DNA of 34,172 bases, taken from positions 1 to 34,172 of the forward strand of contig NCSJ02000421.1 in the NCBI GenBank assembly GCA_002812745.2, written 5' to 3'. The stretch comes from Scytalidium lignicola. Taxonomy: Eukaryota; Ascomycota; Leotiomycetes. How positions within the stretch are numbered: the stretch's first letter is position 1; every line of letters begins with the position of its first letter. The notes under the pieces are model-generated. The model saw only the letters and a list, made by a program, of their open reading frames with translations. It did not search any database and had not been told where the DNA came from. The position numbers and the translations under genes are program-made. Below, piece after piece: positions 1 to 10,086 of this stretch.

Positions 1-397
1 AAAAAAGAGGGTATTAGGGGAAGAGCATCCTTTTATGTTGAATATCATGAATAACCTAGCATCGACATTTTGGAATCAAGGCCGGTGGAAGGAGGCCGAA
101 GAGCTGTTTGTGCAAGTAATAGAGACAAAAAAGAGGGTGTTAGGAGAAGAGCATCCAGACACGCTGACTAGCATTGCCAATCTAGCGTTTACTTGGAAGT
201 CCCAGAGTCGCAATTATGAAGCCTTGAAACTAATGAAAGAATGCCTCCAGTTACGGCAACGAAATCTGGGTGAAATTCATCCTCACACAGTTTTCTCGCG
301 GGACACTGTAAAGAAATGGGAGCAAAATGGGAGTTCTGTGCTTATGAACCTGTCCGAAATGGGAGCATGGCCATTCAATCAATACTCAAGCAATTAA
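1..397 (+). CDS. TPR-repeat protein, 3' end only (partial)
   Basis: The frame is open from base 2, so the gene starts outside the window; the ATG at 35 is internal. The visible protein has tandem 42-residue TPR units of the kinesin-light-chain type, each opening with a KKRVLGEEHP-like block. The unit is also repeated at DNA level: bases 1-30 and about 127-156 are nearly identical, a 126 bp period. The last unit decays (RQRNLGEIHPHTV) and is followed by a short polar tail and a TAA stop. In ascomycetes such arrays are commonly the C-terminal sensor part of NB-ARC/NACHT (NLR-like) or nucleoside-phosphorylase-domain proteins, but no N-terminal domain is visible, so that role is only an inference. 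High similarity between units suggests recent repeat expansion. Confidence 0.75.
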   Translation, partial: KKRVLGEEHPFMLNIMNNLASTFWNQGRWKEAEELFVQVIETKKRVLGEEHPDTLTSIANLAFTWKSQSRNYEALKLMKECLQLRQRNLGEIHPHTVFSRDTVKKWEQNGSSVLMNLSEMGAWPFNQYSSN

Positions 398-1265
398 CCA
401 ATAAATTTACTGTGTATAGTACTATAGATTATCCAGTATCTTAATAGAATAGTAGGTTAGGCTATTGTTTATACTGTAACGCCACCAAAATTGGTATCAC
501 TGAAACTGTCCACTGACACTGCCCATCGACTGTTGCATCTTGTTATTTTTGGAGAACTGGATGGATAGAGATAGCACCGCCGAAAATGGTGCTGCCTTTT
601 AGAAGAAAGGATTTGATTAAGTTACTGTAACTTACAGTAATCCAAATGGATTGGCTGAGCGTGTCGGCGGGCGGCGTCGTCCTNGGGGGGGGGGGTTGGA
701 TTCCCCACTTGCACAAAAGCCCCACGACTTTAGCATGATTTTACTCAAGAAGATATCAAAAGTATCAAAATCATTTATATATAAGTCTAAAATATATGTT
801 GAATTAAGGCACGTGAAAGCATGTACGCAATATGGGGTTACTCAGAATATATTGTGGTGTTGTAGTAACTACGTACGTACACAAGTAAAGAGAGCTAACT
901 AGTAGACTACCGAAAAGGTAAGTCACGTGTAATAAACAAAGATGGTGCCTAAGGCGACACACAGGATATCACAACAATATATATTCTCCAGAAATTACAA
1001 GTCTTAAAAGTTCTCAACCTTAAAAGCTTAGAAAATGACATTTACAAAAAATCTATCAGTCTTATTCCCATTTTACGAAATATCTATTCTCTTAGCAATC
1101 CTCTTACTATCATCTTCCTTTTAAAATATCTTTTAGGTTATAGGCTATTCACTTGGCACAGCAAACACGATTTAGGATATATAGCAGAATAACATGGCAT
1201 GCTTTCAAATGGGTATCTAGTAAAAGCACCTATACAAAACAAAAGGAAAATATTACTTATCCAAC
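398..1265. other. Gene-free, AT-rich intergenic stretch
   Basis: I recognise no gene here. It holds a 19 bp dyad at 622-640 (TTACTGTAA, one base, TTACAGTAA). An N at 684 is followed by an 11-base G run, probably an assembly uncertainty. Two CACGTG hexamers lie at 810-815 and 924-929. Short ORFs crossing the N have no family features. The right part is probably the 3' UTR and downstream DNA of the CENP-O gene on the minus strand. Confidence 0.6.
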
Positions 1266-2330
1266 TCAATACCGGCCCTCCTTCAACCTCGTCGCAATCC
1301 CTTCCATGCGGCGATCACCACCAAGCACCCGCCTCTCCATCTCCCTGTCCCTCCCATCTTCCCCAATAACAACGCATTTAAGCATCTCTCCTCGCTCACC
1401 AACCACACACCGTCCAATCCTCCCATCAACCCACTCGATTCTCAGCTGCTTCGCCTCGGCATCCGCAGCGCTGATATCATACAGCACCCTCTCCCTCCCC
1501 TTCCCTTTCGCCGACACCTTCTCGTCTAACCCAAATGCCTTCCGCAGCGCCTTGATAACCACAATGCGATTATGATACTGCACAACTTCCCTCCTCAGCG
1601 CTCGCACGAACCGCGTCAAGTCTTGCCCTCTCCTCCCACCCACCTTCATCGTCTCTCCAGCTGCGGTTGACTGCGTCGAAGACGAAGATGATGGTGGCGG
1701 TAAATACCGCGCTGCAAAGGACGCGATGGGAATGCAAGGCGGGACGGTGTGTCGATGGATACGCAGCGCGTTGGACCCCGGGTATGGCTTGTTTAACATG
1801 ATGTAGTACGGACGGATGAATTTGCCTGAGCTGCCCACGTCTATTCGGATCCCGAGTACGCTGCCGCCGTCAACGGCGTGGGGATCGGGGTCGTGGATCT
1901 TGAAGGTGGTGATGCTTGCGCAGGCGCGGTAGGTGCATTCTTGGTTGTGGACGGATTGCTTTTTGGAGGTGGCGAGGAGGAGGGCGGATGGTGTTTGAAG
2001 AGGGTTGGTGTCGTTGGGGATGGATGGTTGTGTTGTGAGTGATGTGGCAGAGGTGGTGGGGGTTGGTGTGTTTGGGGAGGGGTGGTTTGGATTTCGGAGA
2101 CGGGTGAGGATTGACTGGGAGGTTCGGGAGGAGAGGATGGCAGCTGCTTGGAGCTTTCGTTTGGATTTTAGGATGTCAACTAGGAGGTTTGGGTTAATTT
2201 GATTTATTTTGTGAGAGAAAGTTATGGGGGATATTGGAAGGTTGTATTTACTTTGTGCCTGGATGAATGCGATCTCTTCGTCTAGGCTTTCGGCGATGGC
2301 TGCGTCTGCGGTCTCCTGTACCTCAGCCAT
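1266..2330 (-). CDS. CENP-O / Mcm21 kinetochore protein
   Basis: A single-exon gene of 354 residues. The family (Cenp-O, Mcm21 in yeast) is part of the inner-kinetochore COMA/CCAN assembly that links centromeric nucleosomes to the outer kinetochore. The N-terminal third is helical (about 1-75), then comes a Ser/Thr/Pro-rich linker (about 75-120). The conserved RWD-type core follows, with the blocks GIRIDVGSSGKFIRPYYI and LRIHRHTVPPCIPI and, after a Ser-rich insert, the helix LTRFVRALRREVVQYHNR. The C-terminus is rich in Arg and Glu. The ATG is preceded by stops in frame and gives a sensible start. The gene shares a short upstream region with the divergent transporter gene. The identification rests on the core blocks only, because this family diverges fast. 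Confidence 0.8.
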   Translation of the reverse strand: MAEVQETADAAIAESLDEEIAFIQAQSKYNLPISPITFSHKINQINPNLLVDILKSKRKLQAAAILSSRTSQSILTRLRNPNHPSPNTPTPTTSATSLTTQPSIPNDTNPLQTPSALLLATSKKQSVHNQECTYRACASITTFKIHDPDPHAVDGGSVLGIRIDVGSSGKFIRPYYIMLNKPYPGSNALRIHRHTVPPCIPIASFAARYLPPPSSSSSTQSTAAGETMKVGGRRGQDLTRFVRALRREVVQYHNRIVVIKALRKAFGLDEKVSAKGKGRERVLYDISAADAEAKQLRIEWVDGRIGRCVVGERGEMLKCVVIGEDGRDREMERRVLGGDRRMEGIATRLKEGRY

Positions 2331-2917
2331 TATGGCACGAGAGTATTGATTAAGTGCACACTGGTTTGATCTGATCTGATCTGATATGAATGTAATTAAA
2401 TACTTAATTAAAATATATTGATTATGGTTTGTGAAAGCAGTCTTGAAGTATCGCTTCTAATTGTTGACATGGAATTGTCTTTTTGAAGTCGCAAGTCAAC
2501 AAAAGATAACGCGTCGCTTATCGCCAGATCACGTGCCACGACGATAAGCATAATCCGCAACCAGGGGCTGAAGGGAACGAGTCTCACCCCTTTTGCGCTC
2601 TTGCACGGGGGCTTCTTCCTTTCTCTGACTTGTTTATCTTACAGTATTGGTGACTTAAGTTGTATTGATGTCGTCTACAGCTTCTTTTCTACTTTTCGTG
2701 ACTATTGAACATCCAAGTGCGGTCGATCTAAGAGACTAATCGTCGTTTCCCCCCCGTGGAGGAAAGAAAGAGGCCACGGTCGCTTCGCGGCGTGCTGACT
2801 CCCAGAGCTCGGCCCTGCACCGAATCCCAGCGCGGCGAATCGACCTTTTCTCCCAAAGCAGCGGCGAAACTTTAGAGGCCAACATCGACCTCTGGAGATT
2901 TCACCACCACCACATGG
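2331..2917. promoter_or_regulatory. Divergent promoter: CENP-O gene / acetyl-CoA transporter
   Basis: This 587 bp between two start codons facing away from each other must carry both promoters and 5' leaders. GATCACGTG at 2527-2535 contains a CACGTG bHLH core. The part next to the transporter (about 2750-2900) is clearly more GC-rich, as expected for its 5' leader. An out-of-frame ATG at 2914 lies four bases before the chosen ATG of the transporter. Confidence 0.5.
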
Positions 2918-5049
2918 ATGCCTACCCCACTAGGCGATACACTCCCTTCCTTGACCATAATTGCACCCTCGTTCAATAACAACCAACTTCCCCTTCACCA
3001 CGACCCTCAATTCCCGCACGCGCACGAGCTCGACGACCTACCTCCACGCACGTCAATCCAGCGTCATAGAAGAGACGATTCCCACGCAGAATCCCACTCT
3101 GCTGCTGCCGGTGCCACTACTACTGCTCGCTCCTCCACCGATACAGCTGCAGAAGACCTTCGTCACCTCCTAGAACACGACCACTCCGGTTCAGAAGACA
3201 ACTACGACGACGACGTTGAAGCTTCAGAGCCCTCTATGGGTGCCAAAATCCGCCGGGCGAAATCAAAAGGACACGGGCCTCGAGGCTCTTCCACCTCTCG
3301 AGCGGGAGAGGAGAACGGTTTCGCCAACGGCAACATGAACAACAATGTAGAGTACCGCCGGAAACGGGCGTCGCTCGAGTCTCCAGTCGTTACCGCGAAC
3401 CTCATGTCCCGCGAGTCCTTCACGCTGGACGATCCGGTCCCCCATACGCCCGCCTCGAGTAGCAATGGCTTCTTCCAGCTGCCCGTGCAGGATCAGAGAA
3501 ATTTTGGCTTATTAGTTTTATTATACTTCTTACAAGGAGTGCCATTGGGCTTGGCTACCGGTTCGGTGCCGTTCTTGTTAAAACCACATATGTCGTACAG
3601 CCAGTTAGGCGTCTTTAGTCTTGCCTCGTATCCTTATTCCCTAAAACTGTTATGGAGTCCAATTGTTGACGCGCTATGGAGTCCTAAGCTAGGTAGACGA
3701 AAGAGCTGGATCATGCCCATTCAGGCGCTGTCCGGATTAGGAATGATATGGCTGGGTAGTCACATCAAGAAAATGATGAGTACTGCTTCAGAAGGAGGTG
3801 GTGCGGGGATATGGGGCTTCACAGGATGGTGGTTCTTCCTCGTCTTCATGTGTGCAACTCAGGACATTGCCGTGGACGGTTGGGCTCTGACTCTGCTCTC
3901 ACCTGCCAACCTCTCTTATGCATCCACTGCTCAAACCGTTGGTTTAACCGCTGGCCAGTTCATGTCGTACACCGTGTTCCTAGCTTTCGAGTCGCCGGAT
4001 TTTGCAAACAAATGGTTCCGAAAGGTGCCATCTAGCGAAGGAATCATGACTCTAGGTGGTTATCTGACGTTCTGGGGTTGGGTTTACATTGTCGTTACGC
4101 TCGGACTTGCACTGCTCAAACGGGAAGAAAAGACCAAGAATGAGGACGGTATATGGGATGTTTACCGGGTGATGTGGGGGGTCTTGAAGCTGAAAAACAT
4201 CCAGACCATCATTATCATTCATCTCATCGCCAAGATAGGGTTCCAAGCAAACGACGGTGTCACAAATCTTAAGCTGCTTGACAAAGGATTCAGCCAGGAG
4301 GACCTTGCGCTGACCGTGCTGATCGACTTTCCATTCGAGATCGGATTGGGTTACTACGCAGGGAAATGGTCAACGCAATATACGCCAATGCGTCTTTGGT
4401 GTTGGGGTTTTGTTGGCCGTCTCGTGGCTGCCATTTTCGCTCAGCTTGTGGTAATCATGTTCCCGTCAGACGGAGTGGGTTCTGGATATCTTCTTATTGT
4501 CATTCTGGAACACATATTTTCAACCTTTATGAATACGATCATGTTCGTTGCTGTCTCAGCATTCCATGCTAAGATTGCCGATCCAGTCATTGGTGGTACA
4601 TACATGACTCTCCTTGCAACGTAAGTCTCTTAGTTCCTTTCTCGCCCGCTACTCCGCCTCCCGTTTCCCCTTTACACAATCCCTTCCACAACTAACAACC
4701 AAACTCTAGCGTCTCCAACCTCGGCGGTACATTCCCCCGTTTCTTCGTCCTTAAACTCGTCGACGCCTTCACAGTTGCCAATTGTCTCCCACCAGCGCCA
4801 GACTACAAACTCCCCTCAAAACTCCACGGTCCACTTGTCACGGAAGGCTTCTCCTGCGCCATGTCAGTCGACAAAGACCGATGTATCCAAGGAGGTGGCT
4901 CCTGTGACATCCAAACCGACGGCTACTACGTCACGAATATCATCTGCGTGCTCATTGGCGTCGTGACATTCTGGGGCTTCATCAAGCCTGCGGCGTTGAA
5001 GCTGCAAGCATTGCCACTTCGGGCCTGGAGGATCAGTCAAGGGAGCTAG
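2918..5049 (+). CDS. Acetyl-CoA transporter (SLC33A1/Acatn family)
   Basis: Two exons, 2918-4620 and 4710-5049, give 680 residues. The 89 bp intron has GTAAGT, an ACTAAC branch site at 4691-4696 and a CTCTAG acceptor. The first ~195 residues are polar, rich in His, Ser and Asp, and probably disordered and cytosolic. From residue ~196 the protein is a multi-pass membrane carrier of about 12 helices. Family blocks are FLQGVPLGLATGSVPFLL, the SYPYSLKLLWSPIVDALW region, ATQDIAVDGWALTLL and GGTYMTLLATVSNLGGT across the splice junction. A Cys-rich loop (FSCAMSVDKDRC) precedes the last helix. Animal homologues move acetyl-CoA into the ER/Golgi lumen for acetylation; that substrate is assumed here. 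An ATG at 2914 is out of frame, so 2918 is the start. Confidence 0.9.
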
Positions 5050-5551
5050 CTAAAACTAATGATATAAACGTATGTTTTAAAGGAGATTCATATATTCTTG
5101 ACGAAGAGATGGGCAAATTATTTTTAGACATTGGGAGTGTATATTAAATTTAGCAATGAGGTTTTATGTAGTATAGAAATACATATATATATGAGCAAGG
5201 ATTTGCTGTCATGATGGGCAGCAAATGGCTTATTATTTACACTAGAATTGGGCCATGTTCTGTTTGAAAAGAAAACGAAAACAAAATAGTTTACTGATAC
5301 GTTCATGTCGAGTGAATCCGTATGCTTGTAGAATCAAGAGGCTAGATGAGAATGCCTCTGCTAGGCTAAGCAAAGAACGATACGATCACTTCTTATTAAC
5401 ACATGATGAACTATCAAAACTGTAGAGGAACCAAAAGTAGAAGATGTATACAGAACTCATGAATACACCAACTTAAAATAGACCCTTAATTTTATAGTTA
5501 CTTTTATAGCCCCCTCCTAGTCCACATTTTATATATATATTGACGCAGACA
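5050..5551. other. Convergent 3' intergenic region
   Basis: About 500 bp between the transporter stop and the dehydrogenase stop on the opposite strand. It is AT-rich with TA-repeat patches (about 5181-5192 and 5530-5541). Only 3' UTRs and terminators are expected, and I see no gene. Confidence 0.6.
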
Positions 5552-7337
5552 CTATAATTTCGAAGAATTTTGGGCGTATTTCTTGAGGTCCTTCACTTCT
5601 TCTCTTATAGCCAATTCACTCATGATCTCCTCACTGCCACCACCTAAGTCATGATTAATGTTAGTTTGTCGATAGTAGTATTATGGATTGGATGGGATGG
5701 GATAGGATTTTAGAATTATACATACCTACAGCCATGATTCTTACGTCTCGAGAGATGGCTTCGATTCTACGTAAGATGAAGGCGTTAGCAAGTTAAGAAC
5801 TTTATGGAGGTAAAATGAGCTTGGGGGTGATGATAAAAAGAACGACTTGGAGGGAGGAAGAGGTAGAACCAAGAGAAGAGATAGAACATAAAAAAAACAA
5901 ACCTTCCCCCTTTCCCACCCTTANGCATACCCCAATCCTCCCATGATCTGCTGCGCCTCCCTCACACACTTCTCCAAGCACCGCGTGCTCACAACTTTCA
6001 ACATAGCCGTCATCCCTCCAATCCTCACCTCATCCACCTTCCCACTCTTCCTCCCCACCTCAATCAACCAAGTAAGCTGTTCCAAAAACGCCCAGGCCGG
6101 CTCAATCATCCTCCCCATCTTGACGAATTTCGCGCGAATAATTGGATTCTCAATCAGTTTCCGTCCAAACGTCTCCCGCTCACACGCATGCCTCCACGCA
6201 TCCTCGGCGCAAACCCTGCTCAGTCGAAGGGAACCCGTAGCAATACTCTTCCTCTCGGCGTTGAAGTTCGACATAATGACTTCGAAGCCGCGGTTCTCCC
6301 GATGCAGGAGGTTCGCGACGGGGACGTTGACGTCGTCGAAGGTTATGAAGGTGCTTCCTGATGCGCCGACGCCCGAGTTGTGCATCTGGCGCGTGGTCAC
6401 GCCGGGGACTTCTTTCAGCGGGATGATGAGGAGGGAGATTCCTGCTGCGCCGGGACCGCCGGTGCGGACGGCTGCGGTTACGTAGTCAGCCCAGATGCCG
6501 TTTGTGATCCATTTCTTAGAGCCATTGACTATGTAGTGGTCGCCTTTGCGGACTGCGGTGGTTTTGATGTTTGCTACGTCGGAGCCGGCTAGATCGTTTT
6601 TTCTGTTAGATATAGATAGAATGATTGAATGATAGAAAGAAAGAAAAGGTGGGAAAGTGCAATGGAAGCACACACCATCTGGCTCTGTAATTCCAAGGCA
6701 GAAACGGATGCTTCCATTGGCGACGGCAGGAAGGAAACGAGCTTTTTGCTCGGGAGTGCCAAAGTTAGCTATTGGAGGGACTCCAATGCCATTTCCACCT
6801 CCCAGACCCCATAGAACTCCAGAATATCCCTAATATTATTATCTTTGAATTAGTCAAAGCGGCCTTTCTCAGTTAGGAAGAAAGAGGAAAGGAAAGGAAA
6901 AGAAGAAGAAAATATTACCACTCTAGATATCTCATCTGTGAGAATTAAGGTATGCCAATTATCCCATTCCTTTGCCGGAATTCCGCCTGGGTAAGGGACA
7001 TTATCGAGTCCTGTGGGGAGAGCCAGATAACCAAGCTCTGCATGTCGTTTCAATACCTAACATGTGTGAGCCCTTCCTAAGCTTCCCATACATACCAAAA
7101 TATAAAATAAACCGAGAGAAGAAGAGAAGCTGAGGGCCAACTTTTAATTACCTCATCTGGAACCTTGCCAGCAGTTTCCCAGTCAAAGGCATATGGTATG
7201 ATCTCGTCATCTATGTATTTCCTGACAGCGGCTCTCAGCTTGCGGTGAGAGTCGGTGTAGTGTGGTGATGCATTTCTGGAGTACCAGAGGGGTTCGGCAT
7301 AAGGAGAGGGGCAGCCGAAAGCTGGATAATCGGGCAT
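5552..7337 (-). CDS. Acyl-CoA dehydrogenase (frame interrupted by an N at 5924)
   Basis: Six exons: 7337-7152, 7056-6919, 6829-6676, 6588-5903, 5766-5726 and 5643-5552. They give about 431 residues, normal for a flavin-dependent acyl-CoA dehydrogenase that forms the C2=C3 double bond of an acyl-CoA. All introns are 82-136 bp with GT-AG ends. The N-terminal helical domain contains ELGYLALPTGLDN. The middle has the FAD/substrate blocks FCLGITEPDAGSDVANIK and NGSKKWITNG. The C-terminal helical part has CERETFGRKL, QQIMGGLGY and GGGSEEIMSEL. Exon 4 is one base too long: with the N at 5924 removed, GGLGY runs on as AKGGKGGRIE, the family consensus, so this is very likely a sequencing artefact. The YEGT catalytic Glu of short/medium-chain enzymes is replaced by a GGGSEE-type end, so the base may lie elsewhere, as in isovaleryl-CoA dehydrogenase. 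Substrate unknown. Confidence 0.9.
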
Positions 7338-8046
7338 TATCGTAACAAAGCTGTAAAAAAGATAATAATATAGTTACAATATGGCTCAATTGGTGGTCTT
7401 ATTATTACAGGAGATATTTTAATGAAGATTGATCCACATCTGGTCTTGAATGGTTGTCATTTCATGCTGCTGCACCCAAGACAGCTTGTTGCGCGCTTTT
7501 GACGAGGTTGTCGAGTCAAGCCTCGGCACACCCTTGAAGGTCTGCGATGCGCTCATTCGCTCCAGTCAGTACCAGTCCAGCCGTTGAAGAAGCTCGTCGT
7601 AGACCCCTTTTTCTTTCTTTCTAAACGTCCACCACGATGGCAGGATACTTCTTGCTTCCGGATACTGAGCTGCACTGCTCCGGGTCTCGTCGTACGACAA
7701 ATCACCTCGACCTGTGCGTGGTGGCAACGCGCGACAACATCCGCAGCAAAACAGACGCAGAAGTTTGCGATGGATGGGCAGATTGTCATTCCCCAAGCAG
7801 TCAAGCGTCGCGCATCTCATTAAGGGGTGATCACGTGACCTTACCCCTTTCCGAATACGATGTTGGTGGGCAGCAGCAGCGCCGGGAATTGGCAGATCCG
7901 TACCTGACATTGTGGTGCGATAGGCGAGTCCGCTGGGAAATATATTTCGCGACTATCCCTCTACGCCCCTTATCCACATCCACATATCACAACACAACCA
8001 GCACTCTCTCTCCCTCTTCCCTTTCTTTTGGTGTGCTTTGCCCATC
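7338..8046. promoter_or_regulatory. Divergent promoter: acyl-CoA dehydrogenase / erg25
   Basis: A 709 bp region between two outward-facing start codons. It carries the symmetric block at 7822-7849 described separately. Pyrimidine-rich DNA just before the erg25 ATG (about 7970-8040) looks like a typical fungal 5' leader. Overlapping ORFs at 7553-8155 on both strands have no family features and are treated as chance. Confidence 0.5.
7822..7849. promoter_or_regulatory. STRE - CACGTG - STRE inverted arrangement
   Basis: AAGGGGT at 7822-7828 and its exact complement ACCCCTT at 7843-7849 flank a central CACGTG at 7832-7837. AGGGG/CCCCT is the core of the stress response element bound by Msn2/4-type zinc fingers. 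CACGTG is an E-box bound by bHLH factors such as Cbf1 or SREBP-type proteins. The position, about 200 bp before the erg25 start, fits a control element, but binding is inferred from motif only. Confidence 0.45.
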
Positions 8047-9088
8047 ATGTCGAATTCCACGCTTTTGTCGTCGCCCGACACTTTCTTCGCCATCTACGAG
8101 GAATTGTCCAAGTACAATGTCCATCTCAACATCTTTGAGCGCCTCTGGGCTGTAAGTTTGGCCTAGCTTTCCGCGAGATTGCTTGTTCTTATGGGAAGCT
8201 AATTTCTTTTTTTTTCTTCGACACAACAGAGCTGGTATGCCTATATGCAAAACGATGTCCTTGCCACAGGTATCATGAGCTTTGTCATGCACGAGCTCGT
8301 TTACTTTGGACGATGCTTGCCTTGGATCATTATCCAGCAAATCCCTTGGTTCGACAAATACAGGATCCAGCCCGTACGTACAAGGAATCTTGGGTCTTTT
8401 TAGAACCCATCTCATCACTGGCCTTGCTAACATCTGCCCACAGACAAAAATCCCAACCGCCGCCGACCAATGGCAATGCACAAAGTACGTTCTGATCAGC
8501 CACTTCACGGTTGAGCTGCCCCAGATCTGGCTCTTTCACCCTATGGCCAAAGCATGCGGCCTCGAAACGGGAGTGCCTTTCCCTTCTCTTACGACCATGG
8601 GCCTCCAAATCGCTCTCTTTTTTGTTCTCGAAGACACCTGGCATTACTGGATGCATCGCCTCTTTCACTGGGGCCCCCTCTACCGAGGCATCCACAAGAT
8701 CCACCACCAATACTCTGCGCCTTTCGGCTTAGCAGCAGAATACGCCTCCCCAATTGAGACTCTAGTCCTCGGCGCTGGAACCGTCATTTGCCCAATCGTC
8801 TACTGCCTTCTCGCCGGCAACTTGCACATCCTCACCATGTACCTCTGGATCGTCGGTCGTCTCTTCCAAGCTATTGATTCGCACAGTGGTTATGAGTTCC
8901 CATGGAGCTTGCACCACTTCCTGCCTTTCTGGGCCGGTTCCGAGCACCACGACGTGCACCACGAGAAGTTTATTGGAAACTATGCTAGCTCTTTCAGATG
9001 GTGGGATTACGTTATGGACACCGAGTCCACTGCGGAGGCAGCCCAGAAGAGAAGAGAGAAGAAGCAGACGACGAAGAAGATCCAGTAA
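8047..9088 (+). CDS. erg25: C-4 methylsterol oxidase (Erg25)
   Basis: Three exons, 8047-8151, 8230-8373 and 8444-9088, give 297 residues. Introns are 78 and 70 bp with GTAAGT/GTACGT donors; the second has a GCTAAC branch. The enzyme is the membrane-bound di-iron oxidase that removes C-4 methyl groups from sterols in ergosterol synthesis at the ER. The three metal-binding histidine clusters are all present: HRLFH at residues 154-158, HKIHH at 167-171 and HHDVHH at 251-256. Hydrophobic segments surround them. The protein ends in KKIQ, a good KKxx dilysine signal for ER retrieval. Length and the extreme C-terminus match the family. It is divergent from the acyl-CoA dehydrogenase. Confidence 0.95.
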
Positions 9089-10086
9089 ATGGGAAATCCA
9101 TTCTTTTAGACTGGCAGTGGTTCAACCTCAATATGTCCAATTGAGGCATGTTGATACTACAACTACTAGAGAGAGACGCAAGCGAGATAGAACTACGATG
9201 AATTGGGAGGACAGGTCAGACGATGTATACATGTAGCACAGCGGATAATTGCATAGAGTGCGTTTAATCACGAGGCGTTGGGGGCGTCAGGATGGGCAAT
9301 TCCGTACCCTAGATTATTGTAATAATGAGGGAGAGTCGAAGAAATTTGGCCAATTCCCTGACCTGTGGAAAAAAAAATCCCTATCACCATTAATAATCAA
9401 ACACATTTATCAGGTACCTCTTTCCTGTATTTTGCAATTCGTGATTAATTCATAAGCTTGTATGTGGATATAAAGAAAAGTAGCCCTCCTTCTTCCAAAC
9501 CTTATATCTCAGCAATCTCGACCACCGTTCTATTGTACATGTATCCACTTCATGCGTTTATTCTCGACATCTTTTTGGCTCTGGTAAGGACCCCCCTTAC
9601 CTGGGATGAAATTAATGTATAATTGAAAAGGAGTTGTTGTCTAGAAGAACTAAAGAGGGGGGATGGGGCTAAAAATTAAATATTGACCGACAAAAAAAGA
9701 AGAAAGGGGGGAAAGTATTGAAGCAAACAAAAGCAAATATCTATGGCGCTATTCAATATCAGACTTTAAAAGGTTATATATATTTTTTAGAGTTGTTCGA
9801 AGTCTTTGAAACGGTCTACATATTAAACTTCCGAGTTTGTTTGTTTATATATATACTACATACACATATATATGCATTTTCCTACTAATTGATAGCTACT
9901 ACCGTACAACTTAGTGTTGTAGCTTCATCCGGTGAAACCAGGGAACCAGTCCCAAAGACTTCTTATATCGTACAAGACCTCCCAGTTAAAGGCACAAACA
10001 TCAGGGCTCATCCTATCCTCCATCTCAAAAGAACCTTAGACCTATTTTTTGTTTACTTCATATTCTTCGTTCCCTTCCATCCCCTC
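9089..10086. other. Convergent 3' intergenic region, 1 kb
   Basis: Only the facing 3' ends of erg25 and the pterin dehydratase border it. AT-rich patches (for example 9770-9880, with TATA runs) and homopolymers are present. No ORF has family features and no RNA gene was recognised. Confidence 0.55.

Noticed and set aside
3202..3465. 87-codon minus-strand ORF inside the transporter gene
   Set aside because: It is opposite the disordered N-terminal coding part and has no independent features.
7553..8155. Overlapping plus and minus ORFs before and across the erg25 start
   Set aside because: They lie in the divergent promoter or shadow erg25 exon 1; erg25 is in another frame and clearly conserved.
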